Notes: generated by a model not told the origin, from the letters alone. A stretch of 19,129 nt of DNA from Acidobacteriota bacterium (GCA_023418055.1 JAEZDP010000143.1:1-19129); one strand, 5' to 3'. Shown: positions 1 to 8,269, counted from the stretch's first letter. Numbers and translations are program-made.

Positions 1-844
<844 letters not shown>

Positions 845-893
845 TCTTCCGCGCCGCACGCCGACCGCCTGGCCGCACGCGGACGGCGGCGAG

Positions 894-935
894 GCGTGAC
901 GCGTAGGGCGTAGGGCGTAAGGCGTAAGGCATCAA
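894..935 (+). repeat. Heptanucleotide tandem repeat, GCGTARG type, in the ThuA leader
   Basis: Consecutive 7-bp units starting at 894, 901, 908, 915 and 922 read gcgtgac, gcgtagg, gcgtagg, gcgtaag, gcgtaag, followed by a decayed unit at 929. The array fills the end of the gap between the oxidoreductase and the ThuA gene and stops 2 bp before the GGAG ribosome-binding site at 938-941. The same heptamer family recurs at 3937 and, in the opposite orientation, at 7745. The rest of the gap (845-893) shows nothing recognisable. Confidence 0.85.
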
Positions 936-946
936 CCGGAGCTGCC

Positions 947-1756
947 ATGTTCAGACGCACAATCCGCTGGGTGACGTCCGTGTCGCTGCTCGCGACGGTC
1001 GCGGCCGTACCGGCGTGCCAGTTCGACCAGGACGGCAACGTCGTTGACCGGCACGGCAACGTGCTGGTGCGGGTGGCCGCGCAGACGCGTCCGCGAGTGT
1101 TGTACCTGACGCACACGGCGGGGTTCACGCACGACGTGCTACCGCATTCGGAGAAGGTCCTGCAGCAGTTGGGCGAGGCGCAGGGGTGGAACGTCGTGGC
1201 GACCAAGGACGTCGGGCTGCTTACGGCCTCCACGTTGAAGGACTACGCGGCGGTGGTGTTCTACACGACGGGCGAGCTGCCGATCACCGACCAGCAGAAG
1301 CAGGACCTGCTGGCGTGGATCAAGGGCGGCGGCGGACTGGTCGGCGTGCACAGCGCCACCGACACGTTCTACAAGTGGCCCGAGTACGGTGAGATCATGG
1401 GCGGCTATTTCGACAACCACCCGTGGCACGAAGAGGTGGGCGTGATCGTGGAGGACCGCCAGCATCCCTCGACGAAGCACCTGCCGGAGCGGTTCCGCAT
1501 CACCGACGAGATCTACCAGCACCGCAATTGGTCGCGCGACAACGTGCACGTGCTGGTGAAGCTGGATCCCGAGTCGGTGGACCTCACGAAGAAGGGCGTC
1601 AACCGCACCGACAAGGACTTCGGGCTGTCGTGGACCAACACGTACGGTGAGGGGCGCAGCTTCTACACGGCCTTCGGCCATCGGCAGGAAGTGTGGGACG
1701 ACGCGCGCTTCCAGACGCACCTGGTGGAAGGCATCCGCTGGGCGATGAAGCGGTAA
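947..1756 (+). CDS. Exported ThuA-like domain protein
   Basis: This 269-residue protein begins with a hydrophobic export signal (about residues 1-23) followed by Cys24. The preceding VPA resembles a lipobox but has proline at -2, so a lipoprotein is possible but not certain. From about residue 48 it matches the ThuA/trehalose-utilisation fold, a class I glutamine amidotransferase-like domain: PRVLYLTHTAGFTHDVLPHS, then YAAVVFYTTGELP, then IKGGGGLVGVHSATDTFY, then FDNHPWHEE, and near the end SWTNTYGEGRSFYTAFGH. No classical nucleophilic Cys elbow is visible, as is usual for ThuA proteins. ThuA is linked to 3-keto-trehalose and other keto-sugar metabolism, but its exact reaction is poorly defined. 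Start ATG 947 has GGAG at 938-941. The DUF1080 gene follows after 14 nt, so the two are probably co-transcribed. Residues 28-41 hold a small internal duplication (DGNVVDR/HGNVLVR). Confidence 0.92.
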   Translation: MFRRTIRWVTSVSLLATVAAVPACQFDQDGNVVDRHGNVLVRVAAQTRPRVLYLTHTAGFTHDVLPHSEKVLQQLGEAQGWNVVATKDVGLLTASTLKDYAAVVFYTTGELPITDQQKQDLLAWIKGGGGLVGVHSATDTFYKWPEYGEIMGGYFDNHPWHEEVGVIVEDRQHPSTKHLPERFRITDEIYQHRNWSRDNVHVLVKLDPESVDLTKKGVNRTDKDFGLSWTNTYGEGRSFYTAFGHRQEVWDDARFQTHLVEGIRWAMKR

Positions 1757-1770
1757 CACGGAGAGACACG

Positions 1771-2649
1771 ATGCACACGCATACCCGCACACACGTCACG
1801 CTTGCGCTGCTGCTGTCGGCCACGGTCGCCATCGGAGCGGCGGCGCAGTCGCAACCCGAGAAGGCCAAGGAACAGAGCAAGGAAGCCGGCAGCGCCATCA
1901 AGGGTGCGGCCAAAGAGACGGGGAAGGCGGCCGCGGAGGTGGGCAAGACCATCGGCGCCGCGGCCAAGGGCGTGGCGAAGGGCACCGTCGCGGCGGGCCG
2001 CGCCATGCGTGACGCGGTGGCCAACGAGTTGTCGGACGAGGAGAAGAAGGACGGGTGGACGCTGCTGTTCAACGGCACGTCGCTCGAGGGCTGGCGTGCG
2101 TTCAAGAGCGAGACGCCTCCCACCGGCTGGGAGATTCGTGACGGCGTGCTCGCCCGCACCGGTGCTGGCGGCGACCTGATGACGGCCCGGCAGTACGCCA
2201 ACTTCGTGCTCGACCTCGACTACAAGGTGTCCGAAGGCGGCAACAGCGGCATCATGTACCGCGTGACGACCGACGGCGATCGGCCGTACTACAGCGGCCC
2301 CGAGTATCAGATCCTCGACAACGAACGTCACGCCGACGCCAAGAACGGCCGCGACCGCTACGCAGGCGCCAACTACGCCCTGCATCCGCCGTCACAGGAC
2401 AGCGGTAACCCGGCGGGGCAGTGGAACAACGCCCGCATCGTCGTCGACGGCAACCTCGTCGAGCACTGGCTGAACGGCGAGAAAGTCGTCAGCTACGAAT
2501 TGCACAGCGACGACTGGAAGCAGCGCGTGGCGGCCAGCAAGTTCGCCGAGTGGCCGATGTACGGCAAGGCCACCCGCGGGCACATCGTGTTGCAGGACCA
2601 CGGCGATCTCGTCGAGTTCCGCAACATCAAGATCAAGGAGATCAGGTAG
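1771..2649 (+). CDS. Exported DUF1080 (3-keto-disaccharide hydrolase family) protein with Lys/Ala-rich N-terminal segment
   Basis: The chosen start ATG 1771 has GGAG at 1760-1763 and gives a 292-residue protein with a clear Sec signal peptide ending around AIGAAAQ (residue 26). An in-frame upstream GTG at 1693 lies inside the ThuA gene and is rejected. The DUF1080/PF06439 domain, a concanavalin-like jelly roll, runs from about residue 92 to the end: GWTLLFNGTSLEGWR, GWEIRDGVL, GGNSGIMYRV, GPEYQILDNERHADA, GQWNNARIVVDGNLVEHWLNG and GHIVLQDHGDLVEFRNIKIKEIR. Family members are known or proposed to hydrolyse 3-keto-glycosides made by Gfo/Idh/MocA dehydrogenases, which fits the genes just upstream. 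Unusually, residues 27-88 form a low-complexity segment of Ala, Lys, Gly and Glu predicted to be amphipathic helix, resembling LEA or apolipoprotein repeats. That segment may tether the enzyme to membrane or cell wall; this is inference. Confidence 0.93.
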   Translation: MHTHTRTHVTLALLLSATVAIGAAAQSQPEKAKEQSKEAGSAIKGAAKETGKAAAEVGKTIGAAAKGVAKGTVAAGRAMRDAVANELSDEEKKDGWTLLFNGTSLEGWRAFKSETPPTGWEIRDGVLARTGAGGDLMTARQYANFVLDLDYKVSEGGNSGIMYRVTTDGDRPYYSGPEYQILDNERHADAKNGRDRYAGANYALHPPSQDSGNPAGQWNNARIVVDGNLVEHWLNGEKVVSYELHSDDWKQRVAASKFAEWPMYGKATRGHIVLQDHGDLVEFRNIKIKEIR

Positions 2650-2670
2650 CCCCGGCTCGCCGAGCCGGGG
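2650..2670 (+). terminator. GC-rich hairpin after the DUF1080 gene
   Basis: The stop codon is directly followed by a perfect 9-bp stem: ccccggctc at 2650-2658 pairs with gagccgggg at 2662-2670 across a 3-nt loop. There is no T-run after it (aactccctgt), so it is not a canonical intrinsic terminator. It could still protect the 3' end or reduce readthrough into the permease gene. The 42 bases from 2671 to 2712 show no good ribosome-binding site for that gene. Confidence 0.5.
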
Positions 2671-2712
2671 AACTCCCTGTCCCGATTCCCTCACGTCCTC
2701 CCGTCGAATCCC

Positions 2713-3936
2713 ATGAATTCATCCGTCCGCATCCGTCTGTCCGTCATGATGTTCCTCACCTACTTCGTGTGGGGAGCCTGGTACGTCACCATGGGCGCGT
2801 ACCTCAACTCGGTGCTGCAGTTCGATGGACAGGAGATCGGGCTCGCCTATGGCGCCACGGCGCTGGCGGCCATCGTCTCGCCGTTCTTCGTGGGGATGGT
2901 GGCCGACCGGTTCTTCCCGACCGAGCGGATCATGGCGGTGCTGCACCTGCTGGGCGCGGCGCTGCTGTACTGGGTGTCGACGCTCGGCGATTTCGGGGTG
3001 TTCTACCCGGTGCTCATCGCCTACACCTTGTGCTTCATGCCGACGCTGGCCCTGGCCAACTCGCTGTCGTTCCACCAGATGACCAACCCGGACAAGGAGT
3101 TCCCGGGCGTCCGGGTGCTCGGCACGCTGGGGTGGATCGTGGCCGGCTACACGCTGGACATCTTCGGCCTCACGACCAATGCCGGGATGTTCCACCTGGC
3201 GGCAGGCGCGTCGCTGCTGCTCGGGCTCTTCAGCTTCGCGCTGCCGCACACGCCGCCGTCGCAGAAAGGCACGGCCATCACCGCGCGTGACGTGCTCGGC
3301 CTGGACGCCCTCGCGCTGATGAAGGAGCGGTCGTTCTTCGTCTTCGTGCTCGGCTCGTTCCTCATCTGCATCCCGTTGCAGTTCTATTACGCGTTCACGG
3401 CCGCCTACTTCGTCGAGGAGGGGATGACGGCGGTGCCGAGCAAGATGGGCTTCGGCCAGTGGTCAGAGTTCGGCTTCCTGCTCATCATGCCGCTGCTGTT
3501 TGCCCGGCTCGGCGTGAAGAAGATGCTGCTCATCGCGATGGTCGCCTGGACGTTGCGGTACGTGCTGTTTGCCTACGGCGATGCCGGTCCGCTCGTCTGG
3601 ATGTTCTACATCGGCATCCTGCTGCACGGCATCTGCTAAGACTTCTTCTTCGTGACCGGGCAGATCTACGTGGACCAGCGCGCGCCCAAACACCTGCGCG
3701 GCGCCGCGCAGGGCTTCATCGCGTTCGTCACGCTGGGTGTGGGGATGTTCATCGGCTCGTGGCTCTCGGGCCGCATCGTCGATGCCTACACCGACGCGGC
3801 GGGCATCAAGGACTGGGAGACCATCTGGCTGTGGCCGGCGGGCATGGCCGTGGCGGTGCTGGTGCTGTTTGCGTTCTTCTTCAAGGACAACTCGCGGACG
3901 GAGACGGCAACCGTACCGGAGCGCGGGGCGCACTGA
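2713..3936 (+). pseudogene. Nucleoside:H+ symporter-type MFS permease interrupted by an in-frame TAA
   Basis: Both halves lie in one frame and together encode 406 residues plus the stop at codon 309, a normal length for the nucleoside:H+ symporter branch (NupG/XapB-like) of the major facilitator superfamily. The N-terminus MMFLTYFVWGAWYVTMGAYL is the family's first membrane helix, and the protein then alternates hydrophobic helices with short loops. At 3637-3639 the codon after LLHGIC is TAA, and the frame continues directly with DFFFVTGQIYVD and the last helices to the true stop at 3934-3936. As I recall the family, this position is tyrosine (HGICYDFFFVTGQIY), so one base (TAC or TAT to TAA) explains the break; there is no frameshift. 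The truncated 308-residue product would lack roughly the last three helices. The later GTG at 3652 has no ribosome-binding site. This is either a recent nonsense mutation or a sequencing or assembly error. Confidence 0.88.
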
Positions 3937-3992
3937 GGCGTATGGCGTAGGGCGTATGGCGTGAGGCGTAAGGCGTGAGGCGACTGGCGTCC
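3937..3992 (+). repeat. Heptanucleotide tandem repeat, GGCGTRN type, after the permease gene
   Basis: The array starts on the base after the permease stop codon. Units at 3937, 3944, 3951, 3958, 3965 and 3972 read ggcgtat, ggcgtag, ggcgtat, ggcgtga, ggcgtaa, ggcgtga; two decayed units follow at 3979 and 3986. It is the same family as the arrays at 894 and 7745. The remaining bases to the desulfurase start at 4023 contain no clear ribosome-binding site. Confidence 0.88.
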
Positions 3993-4022
3993 GTGTTGCC
4001 ATGACCTCGGCCGTGTAGCAGA

Positions 4023-5204
4023 ATGGCCGGACGTCATGTGTCGCTGCCCCCGATGTCGCCGCTGAACCTGCCGGTCTATCTCGATTACCACGCCACGACA
4101 CCCGTCGACGCGCGGGTGTTCGAGGCGATGGTGCCGTACTTCATGGAGGTCTACGGCAACCCGGCCAGCACCAGCCATAGCGTGGGGCTGCGCGCCCTGG
4201 CAGCTGTCGAGGCGTCGCGGCGTCTGCTCGCCGAGCACCTGTACGCCGCCCCGCAGGAGGTGGTGTTCACCTCCGGCGCCAGTGAGTCGAACAACCTCGC
4301 CATCAAGGGCGTGGTCAAGCTCTGTGGCGCAAAGGGTCGTCACGTGGTCACGGCCGCCACCGAACACAAAGCGGTGCTCAACGCCTGTCGGACGCTCGCC
4401 GCCGAGGGCTACGACCTCACGGTGCTCGACGTGGAGCCCGACGGCCACCTCTCGCTCGACGCAGTGGAACGCGCGCTGCGGCCCGATACCGTGCTGGTCT
4501 CGCTGATGCACGCCAACAACGAGATTGGCGTCATCCACGACATTCCGGCGATCGGGGCCCTCTGCCGCGCCCGCGGCATCCTGCTGCACACCGACGCCAC
4601 CCAGTCGATCGGTAAGGTCGCCGTGGACGTCCGCACCCTCAATGCCGACATGATCTCGATGAGCGCGCACAAGATCTACGGCCCGAAGGGCGTGGGCGCG
4701 CTGTATGTGCGCCGGCCGTGCCGGATTGCGCCGCTCATCGACGGCGGCGGCCACGAAGGCGGCCTGCGCAGCGGCACCCTCAACGTGCCCGGCATCGTGG
4801 GGCTGGCCAAGGCCGTCGAACTCGCGACGTCGCACGTGGAGCAGGACACGGCCCACGCGCGCCGCCTGCGCGACCGCCTCTGGCGGGCGCTCTCGGCCTC
4901 GTTCCCCACACTCACCCTCAACGGCCCGGCGTTGCCGGCCGACGCGGACAGACGCCTGCCGAACAACCTGAACGTGAGTCTGCCTCCAGAAGCCGGCAGG
5001 AGCCTGCTCGAGGCCTTCACGTCCGTGGCCGTGTCCACCAGTTCGGCGTGCACGAGCGCCACGGGCGAGCCCTCGCACGTCCTGACGGCCCTGGGCCGCG
5101 CGGCCGACCTGGTCAACCTTCGCCTCAGCGTCGGACGCCAGACGACCGACGCCGACATCGATTACGTCGTCGCCTGCATCGAGCGGGCCGCCGTCGCCGC
5201 GTGA
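4023..5204 (+). CDS. Cysteine desulfurase, class V aminotransferase fold (IscS/NifS-like)
   Basis: This 393-residue PLP enzyme converts cysteine to alanine and passes the sulfur as a persulfide to Fe-S cluster or tRNA-thiolation pathways in the cytoplasm. Diagnostic motifs are LDYHATTPVD (20-29), SGASESNNLAIKG (84-96), the PLP-stacking His115 in TEHK, the cofactor Asp191 in HTDATQ, the Schiff-base lysine Lys217 in SAHKIYGPKG, RSGTLNVPG (249-257) and the catalytic Cys343 in STSSACTSATGEPSHVL. The last motif is the group I (IscS/NifS) type rather than SufS. ATG 4023 is used, but there is no Shine-Dalgarno before it; ATG 4053 would still keep all motifs, so the start is not certain. No iscU, sufB/C or tRNA-thiolase gene is adjacent. 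The stop TGA overlaps the ribosome-binding site of the next gene, suggesting coupling to the peptidase gene. Confidence 0.95.
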   Translation: MAGRHVSLPPMSPLNLPVYLDYHATTPVDARVFEAMVPYFMEVYGNPASTSHSVGLRALAAVEASRRLLAEHLYAAPQEVVFTSGASESNNLAIKGVVKLCGAKGRHVVTAATEHKAVLNACRTLAAEGYDLTVLDVEPDGHLSLDAVERALRPDTVLVSLMHANNEIGVIHDIPAIGALCRARGILLHTDATQSIGKVAVDVRTLNADMISMSAHKIYGPKGVGALYVRRPCRIAPLIDGGGHEGGLRSGTLNVPGIVGLAKAVELATSHVEQDTAHARRLRDRLWRALSASFPTLTLNGPALPADADRRLPNNLNVSLPPEAGRSLLEAFTSVAVSTSSACTSATGEPSHVLTALGRAADLVNLRLSVGRQTTDADIDYVVACIERAAVAA

Positions 5205-5208
5205 GGAG
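5203..5208 (+). promoter_or_regulatory. Ribosome-binding site of the S10 peptidase gene, overlapping the desulfurase stop
   Basis: GAGGAG at 5203-5208 shares bases with the TGA stop of the desulfurase (5202-5204) and sits 10 nt before ATG 5219. It supports that start rather than the in-frame upstream extension and suggests the two genes are translated from one mRNA. Confidence 0.65.
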
Positions 5209-5218
5209 CGCGGACTGC

Positions 5219-6781
5219 ATGCGTCTGTTCCTGACGGCCCTCGTGGGCCTCGTGCTGCTCGGCACTCCCTCTGTCAGCGCACAGCCCGTGCGGCCCGGTG
5301 GCGCGCCTGCCGCCGAGGCGCCCGCTGCCGATGCGCAGAAAGCGCCAGCGGCCCCGGCCGTGCCCGCGGTACCCGACCCGGTGCGCACGTCGCATCGCGT
5401 GCGCATCAACGGGAAGGATGTTTCCTACACCGCCACCACCGGACAACTGACGCTGAAGGACGAGACGGGCAAGGCGAAGGCCAACGTCTTCTTCGTCGCC
5501 TACACGCGTGACGATGCGGGCGACGCGGCGGCGCGGCCGGTGACCTTCTCGTTCAACGGCGGTCCCGGCTCCTCGTCGGTCTGGCTGCACCTCGGCGTGC
5601 TCGGGCCGAAGCGCGTGGACATGGGCGATGCCGGCGCGCTCACCCCGCCCCCGTACCGCGTGGTGGGCAACGAGCACTCGATTCTCGACGTCACCGACCT
5701 GGTGTTCATCGACCCGGTCACCACCGGCTACAGCCGCGCCGCTTCCGGCGAGTCGGACAAGCAGTTCCACGGCATCCGCGAGGACGTCGAGTCGGTGGGC
5801 GAGTTCATCCGCCTGTGGACGACGAAGTACGAGCGCTGGAGTTCGCCGAAGTTCCTCATCGGCGAGAGCTACGGGACCACGCGGGCCGCCGGGCTGTCTG
5901 GCCACATGCAGCAGCGGCACGGGATGTTCTTCAACGGCATCATGCTCGTCTCGGCGGTGCTCAACTTCCAGACCATCCTGTTCGACGTCGGCAACGACCT
6001 GCCGCACATCGTCTATGTGCCGACGTACGCGGCGACGGCGTGGTACCACAAGCAACTCGCACCAGACCTGCAGCAGCAGCCCGTGGCGCAGGTGGCCGAC
6101 GAGGCCCGCCGCTTTGCACTCGGCGAATACGCCAGCGCGCTGCTCAAGGGCAACGCCGTACCGGCGGACGAACGTGCCGACATCGCCCGCAAGCTGGCGA
6201 GGCTGACCGGCCTGTCGCCCGAATACGTCGAGCGCGCCAACCTGCGGCCGACCATCATGGGCTTCGTGAAGGAGCTGCGTCGCGACGAGCGCGTCACGGT
6301 GGGACGCCTCGACAGCCGCTTCACGGGCATCGACAGGGACGCCACCGGTGCGGGCTGGGAGTACGACCCCAGCATGTCGGCCATCATGGGGCCGTACACG
6401 GGCGCGATGAACGCCTACGTGCGCGGGGAATTGAAGTACGAGAACGACGTGCCCTACGAGATCCTCACCGGCCGCGTGCAACCCTGGTCGTATGCCGAGT
6501 CGCAGAACCGCTACGTGAACGTGGCCGAGACGCTGCGCTCGGCCATGGCGCAGAACCCGCACCTGCGCATCCACGTCGCCAATGGCTACTACGATCTGGC
6601 CACGCCCTTCGGCGGCACCGAGTGGACGTTCAGCCACCTCGCCTTCGACGGCGACTACCAGTCGCGCATCGAGATGAAGTACTACGAAGCGGGGCACATG
6701 ATGTACGTGCACCCGCCCTCACTGGCGGCCCAGGGGCGCGACCTCCGCCAGTTCATCAGCGCCACCATTGCACACAAGTAA
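5219..6781 (+). CDS. Secreted S10-family serine carboxypeptidase-like protein
   Basis: The protein has 520 residues. A Sec signal peptide (1-21, LLGTPSVSAQ) is followed by an Ala/Pro-rich linker to about residue 55. The alpha/beta-hydrolase domain of peptidase family S10 follows, with the oxyanion-hole motif SFNGGPGSSSVW (111-122), the nucleophile Ser217 in IGESYGTTRAAGL, Asp459 in NGYYDLATPF and His493 in EAGHMMYVH. The complete Ser-Asp-His triad suggests an active enzyme removing C-terminal residues from peptides in the periplasm or outside the cell. ATG 5219 is chosen because of the GAGGAG site and the signal peptide right after it; the frame stays open upstream only as a shadow of the desulfurase gene. 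The next gene begins 12 nt after the stop, so co-transcription is likely. Acidobacterial genomes commonly carry such exported peptidases. Confidence 0.95.
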   Translation: MRLFLTALVGLVLLGTPSVSAQPVRPGGAPAAEAPAADAQKAPAAPAVPAVPDPVRTSHRVRINGKDVSYTATTGQLTLKDETGKAKANVFFVAYTRDDAGDAAARPVTFSFNGGPGSSSVWLHLGVLGPKRVDMGDAGALTPPPYRVVGNEHSILDVTDLVFIDPVTTGYSRAASGESDKQFHGIREDVESVGEFIRLWTTKYERWSSPKFLIGESYGTTRAAGLSGHMQQRHGMFFNGIMLVSAVLNFQTILFDVGNDLPHIVYVPTYAATAWYHKQLAPDLQQQPVAQVADEARRFALGEYASALLKGNAVPADERADIARKLARLTGLSPEYVERANLRPTIMGFVKELRRDERVTVGRLDSRFTGIDRDATGAGWEYDPSMSAIMGPYTGAMNAYVRGELKYENDVPYEILTGRVQPWSYAESQNRYVNVAETLRSAMAQNPHLRIHVANGYYDLATPFGGTEWTFSHLAFDGDYQSRIEMKYYEAGHMMYVHPPSLAAQGRDLRQFISATIAHK

Positions 6782-6793
6782 GAAAGGGCCTTC

Positions 6794-7741
6794 ATGAACC
6801 GCCGTGTATTCCTCGGGGCCGCCGGGGCTTCTGCCGCCGCCGCCGTGCTGCCAGCCAGCGACTCGCTGGCGTTTGCCGCGCAGGCCTCGCCCGCCGCGCG
6901 CAAGGGCCGCGTCAAGCTGGGCATCTCTTCCTACTCCTACTGGCACTTCCGCCCGGCGCGTGAGCCCTATCCCATCGAGAAGGTGATCGACCACGCGGCC
7001 GACCTCGGGGTGGAGGGCGTGGACATCCTGCACCGGCAGATGCCGAGTGAAGACAACGCCTACCTGCAGAAGCTGAAGAAGCACGCCTTCGTCAATGGCA
7101 TCGACCTCATCGCGCTGTCGATCCACCAGGGGTTCGTCTACCCCGACGCGGCCGAGCGCAAGAAGAACGTGGACCACACCATCAAGTGCATGGAGATGGC
7201 CTACGCCATGGGCATTCCGTGCCTGCGCCTCAACACGGGGCGGTGGAACACGACCAAGTCGTTCGACGACCTGATGGCGGCCAAGGGGATCGAGCCGAAC
7301 CTGCCGGGCTACACCGACGATCAGGGCTTCGACTGGGTGAACTCGTCGATCGAGGAACTGCTGCCCACCGCCGAGAAGCTCGGCGTCGTGCTCGCCCTCG
7401 AGAACCACTGGGGGCTGGGACGCACCGCCGAGGGCGTCAACCGCATCGTCAACGCCGTGAACTCGCCGTGGCTTGGGGTGCTGGCCGACACGGGGAACTT
7501 CCTCGAAGACCAGTACACGCAGTTCGAGGCACTGCTGCCCAAGACCGTCTTCGTGCAGGCCAAGACCTACGAGGGTGGGGGCGAGTGGTACGCCCTCGAC
7601 ATCGACTACACCCGCATCGCGAAGATGCTCGAGGCGCAGGGCTACCGCGGCTACGTCTCGCTCGAGTTCGAGGGCAAGGCGCCCGCGCAAACCGCTGTGC
7701 CGAAGGCCATCGCAGAGTTGCGGAAGGCCTTCGGCGCGTAG
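6794..7741 (+). CDS. Tat-exported sugar phosphate isomerase/epimerase-like TIM-barrel protein
   Basis: The 315-residue protein starts with a twin-arginine signal, NRRVFLGAAGASAAAA, with likely cleavage near residue 29. The mature part is a xylose-isomerase-like TIM barrel (AP_endonuc_2 fold): KLGISSYSYW at strand 1, DLGVEGVDILH, MGIPCLRLNTGRW, then the candidate metal ligands Glu203 in ALENHWG, Asp232 in LADTGNF, Gln255 in VFVQAKTY (often His in relatives) and Glu291 or Glu293 in VSLEFEG. Related proteins isomerise or epimerise sugars, and some act as lyases on 3-keto-glycosides. Export fits work on extracytoplasmic sugars together with the DUF1080 and oxidoreductase genes upstream. ATG 6794 has GAAAGGG at 6782-6788. 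Substrate is not identifiable. A heptamer array follows the stop codon. Confidence 0.92.
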   Translation: MNRRVFLGAAGASAAAAVLPASDSLAFAAQASPAARKGRVKLGISSYSYWHFRPAREPYPIEKVIDHAADLGVEGVDILHRQMPSEDNAYLQKLKKHAFVNGIDLIALSIHQGFVYPDAAERKKNVDHTIKCMEMAYAMGIPCLRLNTGRWNTTKSFDDLMAAKGIEPNLPGYTDDQGFDWVNSSIEELLPTAEKLGVVLALENHWGLGRTAEGVNRIVNAVNSPWLGVLADTGNFLEDQYTQFEALLPKTVFVQAKTYEGGGEWYALDIDYTRIAKMLEAQGYRGYVSLEFEGKAPAQTAVPKAIAELRKAFGA

Positions 7742-7744
7742 ACG

Positions 7745-7792
7745 TCACGCTTACGCCTTACGCCTTACGCCTCACGCCTCACGCCTTACGGG
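7745..7792 (-). repeat. Heptanucleotide tandem repeat (GGCGTRA on the minus strand) between convergent genes
   Basis: On the plus strand, units at 7751, 7758, 7765, 7772 and 7779 read ttacgcc, ttacgcc, ttacgcc, tcacgcc, tcacgcc, with a related 6-bp unit before (tcacgc) and a decayed one after (ttacggg). The reverse complements, ggcgtaa and ggcgtga, are the same units as in the array at 3937, but inverted. It fills most of the 63-bp gap between the TIM-barrel gene and the DUF411 gene, which converge here. No intrinsic terminator is visible in the gap. Confidence 0.87.
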
Positions 7793-7804
7793 CATGAAGC
7801 ATGA

Positions 7805-8260
7805 CTAGTGGCGTGCAAACACGCTCGTCTTACCGTCCGCGGTGAAGGCGAGCGTGTCGTACTTCTGCGGGGTCGGGCTCTCCATCCCCGGCGAGCCCAG
7901 CGGCATCCCCGGCACGGCAATCCCCTTGATCTGCGGCTTCTCGGCCAGCAGCTTCTTGACATCGTCGGCCGGCACGTGGCCCTCGACGATGTAGCTGCCG
8001 ACCAGCGCGGTGTGGCACGAGGTGAGCCGCGGCGGCACGCCGTGCTGCTGGCGGATGGGCGTCAGGTCGTCACGGTTCTGCGCCATCACGGTGAAGCCGT
8101 TGGCCTGCAGATGCTCGACCCACTTGCTGCAGCACCCGCACGTGGGCGTCTTGTAGACGACGATCGACTGGCCCGACGACTGGGCGGTGACGATGACGCC
8201 GGCCGCGACGCCGAGGGTGAGCACGACCGCGGCGATCGCGGTCCTGGCAGACATGAACAC
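7805..8260 (-). CDS. Exported DUF411 family metal-binding protein
   Basis: The 151-residue protein has an N-terminal hydrophobic signal or anchor (about residues 4-27) and the DUF411 signature: YKTPTCGCCSKWVEHL with Cys41, Cys43 and Cys44, then RLTSCHTALV with Cys82-His83, IVEGHVPADDVKKLL, and GIAVPGMPLGSPGME near the end. The thiols and the Cys-His pair fit soft-metal (copper) binding. Family members often lie beside copper-resistance genes, but no such gene is present here. The start is taken as GTG 8260 because GGAGG at 8270-8274 is 9 nt from it, against 15 nt from the in-frame ATG at 8254. The difference is two residues. It is separated from the upstream M28 gene by a long repeat array and probably has its own promoter. 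Confidence 0.92.
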   Translation of the reverse strand: MFMSARTAIAAVVLTLGVAAGVIVTAQSSGQSIVVYKTPTCGCCSKWVEHLQANGFTVMAQNRDDLTPIRQQHGVPPRLTSCHTALVGSYIVEGHVPADDVKKLLAEKPQIKGIAVPGMPLGSPGMESPTPQKYDTLAFTADGKTSVFARH

Positions 8261-8269
8261 GTTCAGGTT

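Noticed and set aside
3637..3639. Stop-codon recoding (selenocysteine or pyrrolysine) in the permease
   Set aside because: The codon is UAA, not UGA or UAG, there is no recoding hairpin evident, and the expected residue is tyrosine.
3652..3936. Independent small membrane protein gene downstream of the permease stop
   Set aside because: It is in the same frame and continues the permease family sequence; its GTG has no ribosome-binding site.
3786..5078. Minus-strand open frame of 430 codons opposite the cysteine desulfurase gene
   Set aside because: It is a shadow of the desulfurase, with no conserved motif and running through an intergenic repeat.
5162..6712. Minus-strand open frame of 516 codons opposite the S10 peptidase gene
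   Set aside because: It is antisense to a peptidase with an intact catalytic triad and signal peptide; no domain is seen and the composition is shadow-like.
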